Source of the DNA: JAPPHA01 sp965221575
Lineage (GTDB): Bacteria > Pseudomonadota > Alphaproteobacteria > Rhodobacterales > Rhodobacteraceae
Reading direction: 5' to 3'
DNA length: 64,000 nucleotides
Assembly (NCBI GenBank): GCA_965221575.1
Contig: CBDCSM010000013.1
Location: 1 to 64,000, forward strand
In this document: positions 17,943 to 26,984 of the stretch, in pieces
Layout of the letters: each line of letters begins with the position of its first letter
Numbering within the stretch: position 1 is the stretch's first letter
Translations under genes and position numbers: made by a program
The notes under the pieces: model-generated
The model's input: the letters and a program-made list of their open reading frames with translations, nothing else
Told to the model about the DNA's origin: nothing
Database searches by the model: none

Positions 17943-19157
17943 ATGAAAGGTTTCAAGACAATTCTCACGGCGGGTGCCCTGGCACTTGCCATGCTGCCGG
18001 CCGTGCCGGCGCTCGGCGACGGTGATGTCTCGCACAACTGGAACGCCGAAAACGAGGCGGAGGCGCTCAGGATCTTCCGTGACAAGTTCGTCGAGCTCGG
18101 GGGGGAATGGAGCGACACCGCCTTCCCGGACACACAGGCGAGCATATCCTCGGTCAAGACCCGAATCATCGGCGGCAACCCGCCCATGGCTCTCCAAAGC
18201 GCGCTCGGCGGCGTCATGCAGGACTTCGCCGACGCCGGTCTTCTGCAGAACATGGACGATGCCGCGGCTGCCGGCGGCTGGGGCGACAGCATTTCGGAAA
18301 GCATGGCCGCGGTCGGCAAGCACGGCGGTCACTGGGTGGCCGTCCCTGTCTTCGTCGACGTCATCAACTGGATGTACACCAACAACGACGTCCTCGCGAA
18401 GGCCGGTGTCTCCACACCAAACACCTGGGATGAGTTCAAGGCTTCCCTTCCCGTGCTGCAGGAAGCGGGCGTCATACCACTCGCCGTGGGCGGCCAGGAC
18501 TGGCAGGAGGGGATCCTGTTCGACCATGTCGTTCTCGCCGTCGGCGGCGCCGCGCTCTACGAGGGCATGATGAGCGGCGATCCCGAGATCCTGAAGGGCG
18601 ACCTGACGCGCCGGGCGCTGGAAGAGTTGGCAAGCCTGCGGGAGTACACGGATGAAGGAAAATCCGGACGCGGCTGGAACGACACCAGCACGCTCGTCGT
18701 TACCGGCCAGGCGGCCTACTTTTTCATGGGACCCTGGGCCGCCGGCGGATATGGTGACCTGGGCGCCGAGGGCGGGGCATGGTCCTGCCGCCTGACTCCC
18801 TGGGACAACAGCCTGACCATCGTCGCCGACGGATTCCAGTTCATCAAGGTCACCGACGACGCCGACATGGCGGCACAGGTCCTCCTCGGCAATGCGGTGA
18901 TGGATCCTGCCACCCAGATCGCGGCGGCGCGGGCAAAGGGCACGCTTCCGGTGACGACGGCCGCCACGGCCGCGGACTTCGAAGGATGCCCGGCAAAGGC
19001 GGTGGCCGCCATGGCCGATGCGACCTCGATCACGCATTGGAACGGTCGCGCGGCGGACGTCGGCAGTGCCATCAAGGATGCCGTGTCGGCGCTCTGGAAT
19101 GAAGCGATCGACGTGGAGACCGCGCATCAGCAACTGGTCGAAAAGCTGATGATGTAG
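17943..19157 (+). CDS. ABC transporter periplasmic sugar-binding protein (family 1)
   Basis: This 404-residue protein has an N-terminal signal peptide (MKGFKTILTAGALALAMLPAVPAL, cleavage expected after about residue 25) and the body of a carbohydrate-type solute-binding protein, including VDVINWMYTNNDVLAKAG and a conserved GQAAYFFMGPWAAG near residue 255. Two cysteines (SCRL and EGCPA) could form a disulfide in the periplasm. A GGAGGGATGAAAC ribosome site precedes the ATG. It begins the importer part of the cluster and is followed by two permeases and an ATPase in the same direction. The ligand may be a sugar, an amino sugar or a glycosidic conjugate. Confidence 0.92.
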   Translation: MKGFKTILTAGALALAMLPAVPALGDGDVSHNWNAENEAEALRIFRDKFVELGGEWSDTAFPDTQASISSVKTRIIGGNPPMALQSALGGVMQDFADAGLLQNMDDAAAAGGWGDSISESMAAVGKHGGHWVAVPVFVDVINWMYTNNDVLAKAGVSTPNTWDEFKASLPVLQEAGVIPLAVGGQDWQEGILFDHVVLAVGGAALYEGMMSGDPEILKGDLTRRALEELASLREYTDEGKSGRGWNDTSTLVVTGQAAYFFMGPWAAGGYGDLGAEGGAWSCRLTPWDNSLTIVADGFQFIKVTDDADMAAQVLLGNAVMDPATQIAAARAKGTLPVTTAATAADFEGCPAKAVAAMADATSITHWNGRAADVGSAIKDAVSALWNEAIDVETAHQQLVEKLMM

Positions 19158-19238
19158 GAAACGGCACCGGGCGCCGGAAATGCCGGCGCCCGGGTCGGAA
19201 CATCACGCGCCAGGGATGCCGGCAGCGGGGCAACGGGC

Positions 19239-20111
19239 ATGAGGATTTCTGCGAACCGCATCAAGGCCTGGCTCGTTTTGATTCCGTGCATCGTTGTCGT
19301 CTTCTATTTCATTTGGGGATTCGCCGCGTACACGGCATACCTGTCGGTCACGAAGTCCACGTTCCTTCCCGACCACGAGTTCATCGGCACCGCGAATTAC
19401 CGTGTGCTCTTTGATCACCACCGGTGGTGGGTCGCCTATTCCAACATGTTCATATTCGGCGGGCTGTACATCGCCGGCTGCCTTGCGCTCGGCATTGGCC
19501 TCGCCATCCTCCTTGACCGCCTGACCGTCAGCGAGACACTCTTTCGCACGATTTACCTCTATCCCATGTCGCTCTCTCTCGTGGTGACGGGGCTTGCCTG
19601 GCAATGGATCCTGAACCCGACCATCGGGATCCAGAAACTGGTGCAGGACGCCGGTTATCCCGACTTCAAGTTCAACTGGCTGGTGTCGCCGGACCACGCC
19701 ATCCTGACCGTTGCGTTCGCCGCCATATGGCACGGGACCGGGCTCATCATGATCCTGTTCCTCGCCGGCATCAAATCAGTCGATCCCGAGATCTGGAAGG
19801 CCTCCAGAATCGACCGGATTCCCGCCTGGCGGGTGTATTTCAACATCATCCTGCCGCAGCTCAGGGCAACCCTTCTCACCGCCGTCATGCTCCTGGGATT
19901 CCAGGTGGTTCGGAGTTTCGACGTGGTCGTGGCGCTGACGGACGGAGGGCCCGGCTATGCCTCGGACGTTCCGGCCCGGTACGTGTTCGAGTACTTCTTC
20001 GAGCGCGGACGCATCGGACAGGGTGCCGCCGCCGCCGTCGTCATGGTCGTCACCATGATCGCGATCGTCCTTCCCTATCTCTATTTCGAAGTCCGGAGAA
20101 AGGAAGCATGA
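19239..20111 (+). CDS. ABC transporter permease, sugar type (first)
   Basis: The 290-residue inner-membrane protein has six transmembrane helices and the binding-protein-dependent EAA-like loop EIWKASRIDRIPAWRVYFNIILPQL near residues 187-211 that contacts the ATPase. It is the MalF/UgpA-type half of the channel. Its stop overlaps the next permease by an ATGA junction (20108-20111), a sign of translational coupling. Confidence 0.93.
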   Translation: MRISANRIKAWLVLIPCIVVVFYFIWGFAAYTAYLSVTKSTFLPDHEFIGTANYRVLFDHHRWWVAYSNMFIFGGLYIAGCLALGIGLAILLDRLTVSETLFRTIYLYPMSLSLVVTGLAWQWILNPTIGIQKLVQDAGYPDFKFNWLVSPDHAILTVAFAAIWHGTGLIMILFLAGIKSVDPEIWKASRIDRIPAWRVYFNIILPQLRATLLTAVMLLGFQVVRSFDVVVALTDGGPGYASDVPARYVFEYFFERGRIGQGAAAAVVMVVTMIAIVLPYLYFEVRRKEA

Positions 20112-20962
20112 GGCGTTACACGTACAGGACCGCCCTGCTCTACGGCGCCCTCTTCGTCTGCGCGCTCTATTTCCTCTCGCCCCTCTACGTGATGCTGGTC
20201 GCCAGCTTCAAGACTCTTTCGGAAGTGCGCGGTAGCTCAATCATCAGCCTGCCCGAGGTCTGGACGATCCAGCCCTGGATCAAAGCCTGGTCGGAGGCCT
20301 GCTCGGGCCTCGAGTGCGACGGGATCAGGCCCTATTTCATCGCGACCTTCGAAATCGCAGTCCCCGCGGTCGCGTTATCAGTCCTTCTCGGCGCGCTAAA
20401 CGGCTACGTCATGGCAAAATGGCGGAGCCGGTCGGCGGACCTGATCTTCACGCTACTCCTGGTCGGCAGCTTCGTTCCGCTCCAGTTATACCTGATTCCC
20501 CTGGCGATCACGCTCCGCGAGTTGAACATCTACGGCACCACGACCGGGCTCATCCTCATTCACACGGTCTACGGAATCCCGCTGACGACGATGCTCTTTC
20601 GCAATTTCTATGTCGCCCTTCCCGATGAGCTGGTCCGTGCCGCGATCATGGACGGCGCGGGATTCTTCAAGATCTTCTTCTCCGTCATCCTGCCTTTGTC
20701 GCCGGCCATTGCCATCGTTGCCGTGATCCTCGTTTTCTCGGGAATCTACAACGATTTCCTGTTTGCGCTGACGTTCGGCGAGACCGGCAAGCGGCCGATC
20801 ATGGCCGCGGTGCAGAACATCGTTGCCTCGTCCTACGGGATCAAGGAATACAACGTGAACATCGCCGCCGTGATGATCTCGGCGCTGCCGACGCTTCTCC
20901 TGTTCCTCGTCGCCGGCCGGTTCTTTGTCCGTGGCCTGACCCAGGGCGCCTTGAAGGGATAG
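20108..20962 (+). CDS. ABC transporter permease, sugar type (second)
   Basis: The 284-residue MalG/UgpE-type permease begins MRRYTYRTALLYGALF and has six transmembrane helices with the coupling loop DELVRAAIMDGAGFFKIFFSVILPL near residues 175-199. The ATG at 20108 overlaps the stop of the first permease. An odd periplasmic segment with two Cys (EACSGLECDGI, about residues 60-70) lies after the first helix. It pairs with the upstream permease to form the transport channel. Confidence 0.93.
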   Translation: MRRYTYRTALLYGALFVCALYFLSPLYVMLVASFKTLSEVRGSSIISLPEVWTIQPWIKAWSEACSGLECDGIRPYFIATFEIAVPAVALSVLLGALNGYVMAKWRSRSADLIFTLLLVGSFVPLQLYLIPLAITLRELNIYGTTTGLILIHTVYGIPLTTMLFRNFYVALPDELVRAAIMDGAGFFKIFFSVILPLSPAIAIVAVILVFSGIYNDFLFALTFGETGKRPIMAAVQNIVASSYGIKEYNVNIAAVMISALPTLLLFLVAGRFFVRGLTQGALKG

Positions 20963-20966
20963 GTGC

Positions 20967-22061
20967 ATGTCGTTGAAACTGACAAACCTTGCCAAGAATT
21001 TCGGTCCGGTCGAAGTCCTCAGGGACATCAACATCGAGATCGAAAAGGGGGACTTCCTGGTCCTGCTCGGTGGCAGCGGTTGCGGCAAGACGACACTGTT
21101 GAACTGCGTTGCAGGGCTGGAGGAAACCACGGCCGGCAGGATCGAGATCAATGGCAGGGACGTCACCCGGCTCGACCCGAGCGACCGGAACGTCGCAATG
21201 GTCTTTCAATCCTACGCGCTCTATCCCACGATGAAGGTCGCACGGAACATCAGTTTCGGGCTCGAATGCCAGGGTGTTCCCCGGGCTGATCGCCGGCGGG
21301 CTGTCGAGCATGTCGCCGGTCTCCTGCAGATCGACGATCTCCTGGACCGCAAACCGTCGCAACTGTCCGGCGGCCAGCGCCAGCGGGTTGCGATCGGACG
21401 GGCACTCGTTCGTGATCCCGAGATCTTTCTGCTCGACGAACCCATGTCGAACCTCGATGTCAAGCTACGCAACCAGATGCGGCTGGAGTTGCGCGAACTG
21501 CACGGGAGTCTCGGGGCCACGTTCGTCCTCGTGACACATGACCAGATCGAGGCGATGACAATGGCCACGAAGGTGGCGGTCCTGGACGGCGGTCACGTGC
21601 AGCAGTTCGGCACGCCCTACGACATCTACTACACGCCGCGAAACAGGTTCGTTGCCGAGTTCGTCGGCCTCAACAAGATGAATTTTCTCACGGGCCGGAT
21701 CACCTTCCGGGACGCCGTGCCCGCGGTGGCGGTCGGCGACCATGTCGCGCAGCTTCCGCACTATGTTTTCTCGGAGGGAAAGCCTGAGGAGGGGCAGCGC
21801 GTGCTCCTCGGGATTCGCCCGGAAAACATCTACCGGTCACGCGACAGGCTCGAAGGCCATGCGTTCCTCCAGGCGGAACGAAGCGTGCACCGCAAGGACA
21901 TGACGGGCGGCGACCTCCAGGTCTGGTTCGAATTCGAAGGCCAGATGATGGCGTGCCGGGTGCGGTCGTCGCGTGCACCGGATCTCGATGAGAGGACCAC
22001 GTTTTTTCTCGACTTGCAGAACGCGTCGCTCTTCGACGCGGAGACCGAGATGCGGCTTTAG
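20967..22061 (+). CDS. ABC transporter ATP-binding protein, UgpC/MalK type
   Basis: The 364-residue ATPase energises the importer. It has Walker A GGSGCGKTT (about residues 36-44), signature LSGGQRQRV (about 133-141), Walker B IFLLDEPMSNLD (about 152-163) and the H-loop VTHDQIEAM. The C-terminal region after residue 240 is the MalK/UgpC-type regulatory OB domain (LLGIRPENIY). It starts 4 bp after the second permease. It is the last gene of the first accessory block; the convergent ubiK follows 55 bp later. Confidence 0.93.
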   Translation: MSLKLTNLAKNFGPVEVLRDINIEIEKGDFLVLLGGSGCGKTTLLNCVAGLEETTAGRIEINGRDVTRLDPSDRNVAMVFQSYALYPTMKVARNISFGLECQGVPRADRRRAVEHVAGLLQIDDLLDRKPSQLSGGQRQRVAIGRALVRDPEIFLLDEPMSNLDVKLRNQMRLELRELHGSLGATFVLVTHDQIEAMTMATKVAVLDGGHVQQFGTPYDIYYTPRNRFVAEFVGLNKMNFLTGRITFRDAVPAVAVGDHVAQLPHYVFSEGKPEEGQRVLLGIRPENIYRSRDRLEGHAFLQAERSVHRKDMTGGDLQVWFEFEGQMMACRVRSSRAPDLDERTTFFLDLQNASLFDAETEMRL

Positions 22062-22116
22062 CGGCGAGGCGAAGAAGACGGCCGGGAAGTCGTTACCGAG
22101 ATAGACCGGCGTCCGG

Positions 22117-22410
22117 CTATTCCTTGCTCTTGGTCGTCCTTCTCGTCCTGCCCTGTTTCGGCTGGTTTTTCATCGCCGCTTCCAATGCCTCGATTCGCGA
22201 CTTGAGGGCCTCATTCTCTTCGCGCGCCCGGGCAGCCATCAGGCTCACGGCATCGAACTCCTCCCTGAGAACCAGATTCCGCTCGGTTAGCCAGCGATCG
22301 AGCCAAGTCGAAAACACCGATTCCGCTTCGGATTTTGCGCCCTGCGCAACACCGACCGCGTTGATCATCAGTTTTGATATGTCATCCAGTACCTTGTTTT
22401 GGGAAGACAT
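22117..22410 (-). CDS. ubiK: Ubiquinone biosynthesis accessory factor UbiK (BMFP family)
   Basis: The 97-residue protein matches the BMFP/YqiC family: an N-terminal amphipathic helix (MSSQNKVLDDISKLMINAVG), a linker, and a C-terminal coiled coil (MAARAREENEALKSRIEALE) with a basic tail. UbiK supports aerobic ubiquinone synthesis by binding UbiJ and lipids. The length is typical. In many alphaproteobacteria, as I recall, this gene lies beside lgt; here the two are almost 10 kb apart. Confidence 0.88.
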   Translation of the reverse strand: MSSQNKVLDDISKLMINAVGVAQGAKSEAESVFSTWLDRWLTERNLVLREEFDAVSLMAARAREENEALKSRIEALEAAMKNQPKQGRTRRTTKSKE

Positions 22411-22924
22411 GGGCCTGCTCCAATTACAGTCTATTTTCCTGTTTCTTCGGTGGCGCGATTTCGATGCTTCGGTCGGGACCGAAACCGCTCAACCTGGTCG
22501 GCGGGTCTCGTATCCGGCAGCCGTCTGAGCAACGAAATCCCTCGTGCTGAACCGACAGCACGTTCCGCACGTTATCATGCACAACTCAATCCTGCACAAC
22601 CTAAATCCCCCGCCGGGTGTCCGGTTCGAATGCGAGATCGACAACGGTCCCGGATGCCTGCGCCGGACACTTCCCCGGTTGACGATCCGGTCAAGGCACG
22701 GGTTCCGGCACGGGTCTTGTTCCGGCGCACGGACCCGCCACCGCACCGGGCGCGATTTCAGCAAAGGTGCCTTGAACAGGAAGAACCTTTTTTTTGCCTG
22801 TTTTTTTGATTTCGTGATCGGAGTTCGTGCGGACGGCACCGTTCTCGTGAAGGAACGGGAAGGCTACGGGCAAAGGCGCCTGCCCGTTGGCGGCGAACGT
22901 CCGAACGGCCATTAACCTCGAACT
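22411..22924. other. Gap of about 510 bp between ubiK and the IS630 element
   Basis: It should contain the ubiK promoter. No open frame is convincing on either strand; T-runs occur at about 22789-22808 but without a paired stem. This is probably the left remnant of the ubiK upstream region before insertion of the IS and the peptide-uptake block. Confidence 0.45.
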
Positions 22925-22925
22925 A

Positions 22926-24157
22926 ATACCAGTCCAAGAAAGTAATCACCGATAGATTTGGGTCGGTTTTTCATAGTTGTGCCCAGTCTCTCCTGGTGAT
23001 TTGCATGATCTCCCCGGTCTTGTGGGCGTAGGCGTCCCACACCTGCGTTACGGTTTCCCTGACATGCTCGGCGCTCTCGAACACCCGGTTCGCAAAGTGA
23101 CCATGCTTGAGGACTGAGAAGAGTGTCTCGATCGGGTTCAGTTCCGGACTGTACGGCGGCAGCCGGAGCAATGAGACGTTCGACGGAATTTCGAGATCCT
23201 TCGACCGGTGCCATCCTGCCCCGTCCAAGACCACCACCGCATGTTTGCCGTCGGCAAGCTCCCTGCCGACATCCTGCAGATGACGGTTCATTTCCTCGGT
23301 GTTCGCCTTGTCGCACACATGTCCGACCGCATTTCCGGTCTCGGGACAGGCTGCCGAGAACAGATAGACATAGCCGTACCGGTAGTCCCGCGGTATGCGC
23401 GGGCGTGTTCCCTTCCGGGCCCAAACCCGTGACAGCATCCCCTTCTGGCCAATGCGGGCCTCGTCCTGGAAGTACACAAGTACATCCTCGCTCGACACGC
23501 TCTCGGGAAGGCTGTCCTGGACTAACTGACTGAATGTATTACGGAACTCCTCCTGGGCCTCGGGGTTCGCCTTGGGGTGGATCGGCCGCGGCGACAGATG
23601 CCGGAAGCCGAGACGGCGAAGCATCTGACGCACGCCTTCCACCGTATAGTCCACGTCGAACCGATCCTTGATCCACTGCTGGATCGCAGCAAGCGTCCAG
23701 CGGGAAGGCTCGCCCGCATCAGGGTCGGTGCCAGCTTCAATCTTCGACACGAACTCCGCAGTCTGGCGCGCGTCCAGCTTCCGTGGACGGCCCGAGCGTG
23801 CAGCATCGCGCAAACCATCCAGGCCCCGCGCGTTGTAGCGCACAACCCAGTCGCGCAGGGTCTGGACATCAACACCAACACCACACGCAATCTCGCCCCG
23901 CGACAGCTCGTCCTCAATGATCAGTGCGATCGCCCGCAAACGAACCCTGCAGTCCCGGTACTTGTGCTGCGATGCCAGCGCGCGTAAGTTCTCGGGTGTG
24001 TGGTCAGTGCGCGTGACAGCGATTTTCGCAGACATGTCATCCTCCTTCTGGGTCTTTCCTAACCACAGAATAGAGGATAACCGCACCGATCACACCCAAG
24101 ATGCGCTGTTGCAAATGCGAATCATTCGCATGAGTCTTTTCTAAATTGTATTGGTAT
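22926..24157 (-). mobile_element. IS630-family insertion sequence
   Basis: The element has one intact transposase gene flanked by weak inverted repeats: ATACCAGTCCAA at 22926-22937 and its partner ATACCAATACAA (reverse strand, ending at 24157), 9 of 12 matching. TA dinucleotides, the usual IS630 target, lie at or next to both ends (22924-22925 and 24157-24158), but the exact duplication is not clear, so the ends may have mutated. It lies only about 40 bp downstream of the deacetylase-like gene. Confidence 0.75.
22971..24035 (-). CDS. IS630-family transposase
   Basis: The 354-residue transposase has an N-terminal helix-turn-helix region (RGEIACGVGVDVQTLRDWVVRYNARG, then GRPRKLD) and a C-terminal DDE domain. 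The first Asp is in YFQDEARIG (about residue 187), the second in VVLDGAGWH (about 264) and the Glu in YSPELNPIETLFSVLK (about 290-305). It looks full length and intact as one frame. The start at 24033-24035 (MSAKIAVTRTDHTPENL) is supported by GGAGGATGAC just upstream. Confidence 0.92.
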   Translation of the reverse strand: MSAKIAVTRTDHTPENLRALASQHKYRDCRVRLRAIALIIEDELSRGEIACGVGVDVQTLRDWVVRYNARGLDGLRDAARSGRPRKLDARQTAEFVSKIEAGTDPDAGEPSRWTLAAIQQWIKDRFDVDYTVEGVRQMLRRLGFRHLSPRPIHPKANPEAQEEFRNTFSQLVQDSLPESVSSEDVLVYFQDEARIGQKGMLSRVWARKGTRPRIPRDYRYGYVYLFSAACPETGNAVGHVCDKANTEEMNRHLQDVGRELADGKHAVVVLDGAGWHRSKDLEIPSNVSLLRLPPYSPELNPIETLFSVLKHGHFANRVFESAEHVRETVTQVWDAYAHKTGEIMQITRRDWAQL

Positions 24158-24196
24158 AAGGTTCTGACATTGTTGACGTTCCTGAAAAATTCGCGT

Positions 24197-25135
24197 TCAA
24201 CCATCGAGCATCGACGCATGCGCATACCGGAACCTGCCTTCCTTTCGGCCTGCCGCGCGCAGTCGTTCGGCAACATCGGCAAATGTCGCTCCGACCGCAG
24301 TGAGTTCGCGCCGCTGGCAGGCTTCCACCACCTCGTTGAGCGCACTCACATAATTCTGGCAAACCCGGTCCCCAGGATCGGAGAAGTCGTTGTCATTGTG
24401 CGTGACCATGTGGACCACCGGCACAGCGGGTTCGCGCGCAACAACCTGGCCGACGATGTTGTCAGCAATTGTGCGGTAGTCCGCATCGAGCCAGTCCGGC
24501 CGGAGATCCCAGCGGAAAAGATTCCCGTTCCGCACTTCCACGCGGGACATGTCGACGCTCAAGGGGATGTTCACGAAATCAAGTTCCCCGGGGAGGTGGC
24601 GAAATGCGGGATGGCTGAAATGCGGGTCCGGCGGTGCGCCGGCCCAGACCGCGCACATGTCGGGATACACTCGTCCGGGCAGGGAAATCGAGCCGCCGAG
24701 GAACCCGAGTTCTGCCAGGAGCGGCATGGTGTTGTCATTGGCGGAAAACGTGCCCGGTCGAAACCAAAGGGGCTTTCGGTTCATGGCGTCTGACCACATT
24801 GCCATGGCCTTGCCGAGAATATCCCTCTGCTCGTCGCGGGTCAGCCCACCAAAATGGGCCTTGTAGCGGCCATCCAGGAATTTCCACGGATGCAGATGCA
24901 GACCGAGGCAGGCCCCATCCTCTTCCAATTGATTGAAGAGTTCCTTGTGCTCATGCGTGACTTCGGGATGGATCATGAACGAGACCGGAAAGCCGTGGGA
25001 CTTGGCGCGCTCCACATAGGCTTCGATGAAGACGGCGCTTTCCTCGTAGTTCCGCGGTCCTGTCGTGGAGGCGGGGCGGTCCGCGGGGAGCGCCTTTTCC
25101 ACGTCCATAGTCACCAGCACAAAGATCTCTTTCAT
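24197..25135 (-). CDS. Polysaccharide-deacetylase-like protein
   Basis: The 312-residue protein has a NodB-like (beta/alpha)7 fold pattern: LVTMDVEKALPA at the first strand (Asp), SFMIHPEVTHEH, HLHPWKF and WFRPGTFSANDNT, and a late HMVTHNDNDF. Such enzymes hydrolyse N-acetyl groups or formamide-like C-N bonds in a metal-dependent way. The ATG at 25133-25135 follows AAGGAGAAATGG. It is the last gene of the minus-strand operon headed by the CocE-like hydrolase, so it probably acts on whatever the oligopeptide transporter imports. No signal peptide is seen, suggesting a cytoplasmic location. Confidence 0.78.
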   Translation of the reverse strand: MKEIFVLVTMDVEKALPADRPASTTGPRNYEESAVFIEAYVERAKSHGFPVSFMIHPEVTHEHKELFNQLEEDGACLGLHLHPWKFLDGRYKAHFGGLTRDEQRDILGKAMAMWSDAMNRKPLWFRPGTFSANDNTMPLLAELGFLGGSISLPGRVYPDMCAVWAGAPPDPHFSHPAFRHLPGELDFVNIPLSVDMSRVEVRNGNLFRWDLRPDWLDADYRTIADNIVGQVVAREPAVPVVHMVTHNDNDFSDPGDRVCQNYVSALNEVVEACQRRELTAVGATFADVAERLRAAGRKEGRFRYAHASMLDG

Positions 25136-25169
25136 AATCCATTTCTCCTTGATTGGGCCAGCGCTTCCG

Positions 25170-26000
25170 TTACAGCGCGCGCGGGTCAAGAATGTCGCGA
25201 AGCGTGTCACCGACGAAATTCGCGGCCAGGACGAACAGCGTGATGGCGAGTCCGGGAAACGTTACGGTCCACCAGGCCGTGTCGATGTAGCTGCGGCCGT
25301 CGGAGACCATGCTGCCCCAGGTGGGCGTCGGCGGCTGCACACCTACGCCAAGAAAGCTCAGTACGGATTCCAGCAGAACTGCCTCGCCGAGTTGCAGCGT
25401 CGCCATGACGATGATCGGTCCGATCAGGTTCGGCGCGATATGGCGGAACATGATGTCACTGCTGGATGCGCCCATTGCCACCGAGGATTGCACGAACAGG
25501 GCCTCACGGAGCGATAGCACCATGCTCCGCGCGTAGCGCGCGTAGGGAACCCATCCCCAGACGCCGATCACGATGATGACGCTCACGAGTCCCGGCCCGA
25601 AGAATGCGATCCAGGCGATGGCGAACAGAATCATCGGCATGGCGAGCTTCATATCGGCGAGCCGCATGAGGAGCGCTCCCAAAAGGCCGCCCCTGTAACC
25701 TGCCGTGATGCCGATCAGGGTTCCGATGATCCCGGAGACCAACACGGCGCCGATACCGACGATGATGGAAATCCGGGCGCCGTGGATGATGCGGCTCAAG
25801 ATGTCGCGCCCGACATGGTCCGCGCCAAGCCAATAGGCCGGACCGTAAAGGCCGAAGGAAGGTTCCTGATGTCGTGCCCGAAGGCTTTGTGCGAGCGGGT
25901 CCGCCGGGCTTATCACGTCCGCGCCCAGTGCCAGGAGCATGAACACTCCAAGGATGGTGAAGCCGACCGTGCCCTTCACTCCGAGGACAATCCGCGGCAT
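25170..26000 (-). CDS. Oligopeptide ABC transporter permease, DppC type
   Basis: The 276-residue inner-membrane protein has an N-terminal helix, the ADHVGRDILSRIIHGARISI motif characteristic of DppC/OppC near residues 60-79, and the coupling loop SSVAMGASSSDIMFRHIAPNL near residues 174-194. Six helices are expected. I chose the ATG at 25998-26000 (MPRIVLGVKGT); the longer frame overlaps DppB. It lies 5 bp downstream of the DppB-type gene. Confidence 0.92.
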   Translation of the reverse strand: MPRIVLGVKGTVGFTILGVFMLLALGADVISPADPLAQSLRARHQEPSFGLYGPAYWLGADHVGRDILSRIIHGARISIIVGIGAVLVSGIIGTLIGITAGYRGGLLGALLMRLADMKLAMPMILFAIAWIAFFGPGLVSVIIVIGVWGWVPYARYARSMVLSLREALFVQSSVAMGASSSDIMFRHIAPNLIGPIIVMATLQLGEAVLLESVLSFLGVGVQPPTPTWGSMVSDGRSYIDTAWWTVTFPGLAITLFVLAANFVGDTLRDILDPRAL

Positions 26001-26005
26001 GCGCG

Positions 26006-26923
26006 TCAGACCTTCCGAATTCGCGGATCGAGCGCGTAGTACGCGAGATCCACGATGAGATTGATCAGAACGAATATGAGGGTGAAGAGTGCGATACTCG
26101 CCATGACGACCGGAAAATCGCGTCCAACCACGGCATGGATACTTGCGCGCCCGAGGCCCGGCCACGCGAAAACCGTCTCTGTTACGACGGTGCCCGTAAG
26201 CATGGTGCCCACCTGCAGGCCCCAGATTGTGAGGATCGGGATGCGGGCATTGCGAAATGCGTGCTTGAATATGATGGTCCGCAGGGGCATGCCCTTGGCT
26301 CGCGCTGTACGGATATACGGCTCATTCAGCACTTCGACCATGGCCGAACGGGTCAGTCGCGTCATCAGCGCGTTCATGTACCAACCTAGTGTCACCGCCG
26401 GGAGGATCAGTGACTGCCAACTGCCCCGGCCGCTGACGGGAAGCCAGTTTAGCGTGACGGAAAAGAGCAGGATCAGGAGGATGCCGAGCCAGAATACGGG
26501 CATGGATTGCCCGAGAACGGCGACGACCGTCGCAATGGTGTCGATTGGCGAATTGCGCTTTACGGCCGCGGCGATGCCAAGAGGAATGGATACGGCCGTC
26601 GAAATGATGATCGCGGCGAACGCCAGTTCCAGAGTGGCCGGCAGGGCCGCCAGCACGGTGTCCATCGCCGGCTGTCGAGAGCGCAGCGAAGTGCCGAAAT
26701 CACCCTGAAGGGCGTTGCTGAGGAAGTTCCAGTATTGGACATGGAGCGGACGGTCGAGGCCCAGCGCGCGGCGCATCTCCTCGATGTCCTGCTCTGTCGC
26801 TTCGGTCGGCATCAGCAGCTGCGCAGGGTCGCCGCTGGCGTTCAGGAAAATGAACACCAGGAGGCTCATCGCGATGATGATCGCGGGGATCTGCACGAGC
26901 CGCACGAGGAGCAGCCTGAGCAT
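26006..26923 (-). CDS. Oligopeptide ABC transporter permease, DppB type
   Basis: The 305-residue permease begins MLRLLLVRLVQIPAIIIAMS and has the DppB/OppB features LGLDRPLHVQYWNFL near residue 55, SLRSRQPAMDTVLAALPATLEL near residues 79-100 and the coupling loop YIRTARAKGMPLRTIIFKHAFRNA near residues 195-218. Six transmembrane helices are expected. It forms the channel with the DppC-type protein. Confidence 0.93.
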   Translation of the reverse strand: MLRLLLVRLVQIPAIIIAMSLLVFIFLNASGDPAQLLMPTEATEQDIEEMRRALGLDRPLHVQYWNFLSNALQGDFGTSLRSRQPAMDTVLAALPATLELAFAAIIISTAVSIPLGIAAAVKRNSPIDTIATVVAVLGQSMPVFWLGILLILLFSVTLNWLPVSGRGSWQSLILPAVTLGWYMNALMTRLTRSAMVEVLNEPYIRTARAKGMPLRTIIFKHAFRNARIPILTIWGLQVGTMLTGTVVTETVFAWPGLGRASIHAVVGRDFPVVMASIALFTLIFVLINLIVDLAYYALDPRIRKV

Positions 26924-26984
26924 GAGTCAAATGCTCCAGGTTTGGAAGGGGCGGCCGGCGGCCCCTTCCGTGAGCCTGGTTCTG

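Noticed and set aside
22600..22640. tRNA-like GGTTCGAATGC sequence
   Set aside because: The T-loop-like stretch stands alone: no acceptor or anticodon stems can be paired around it.
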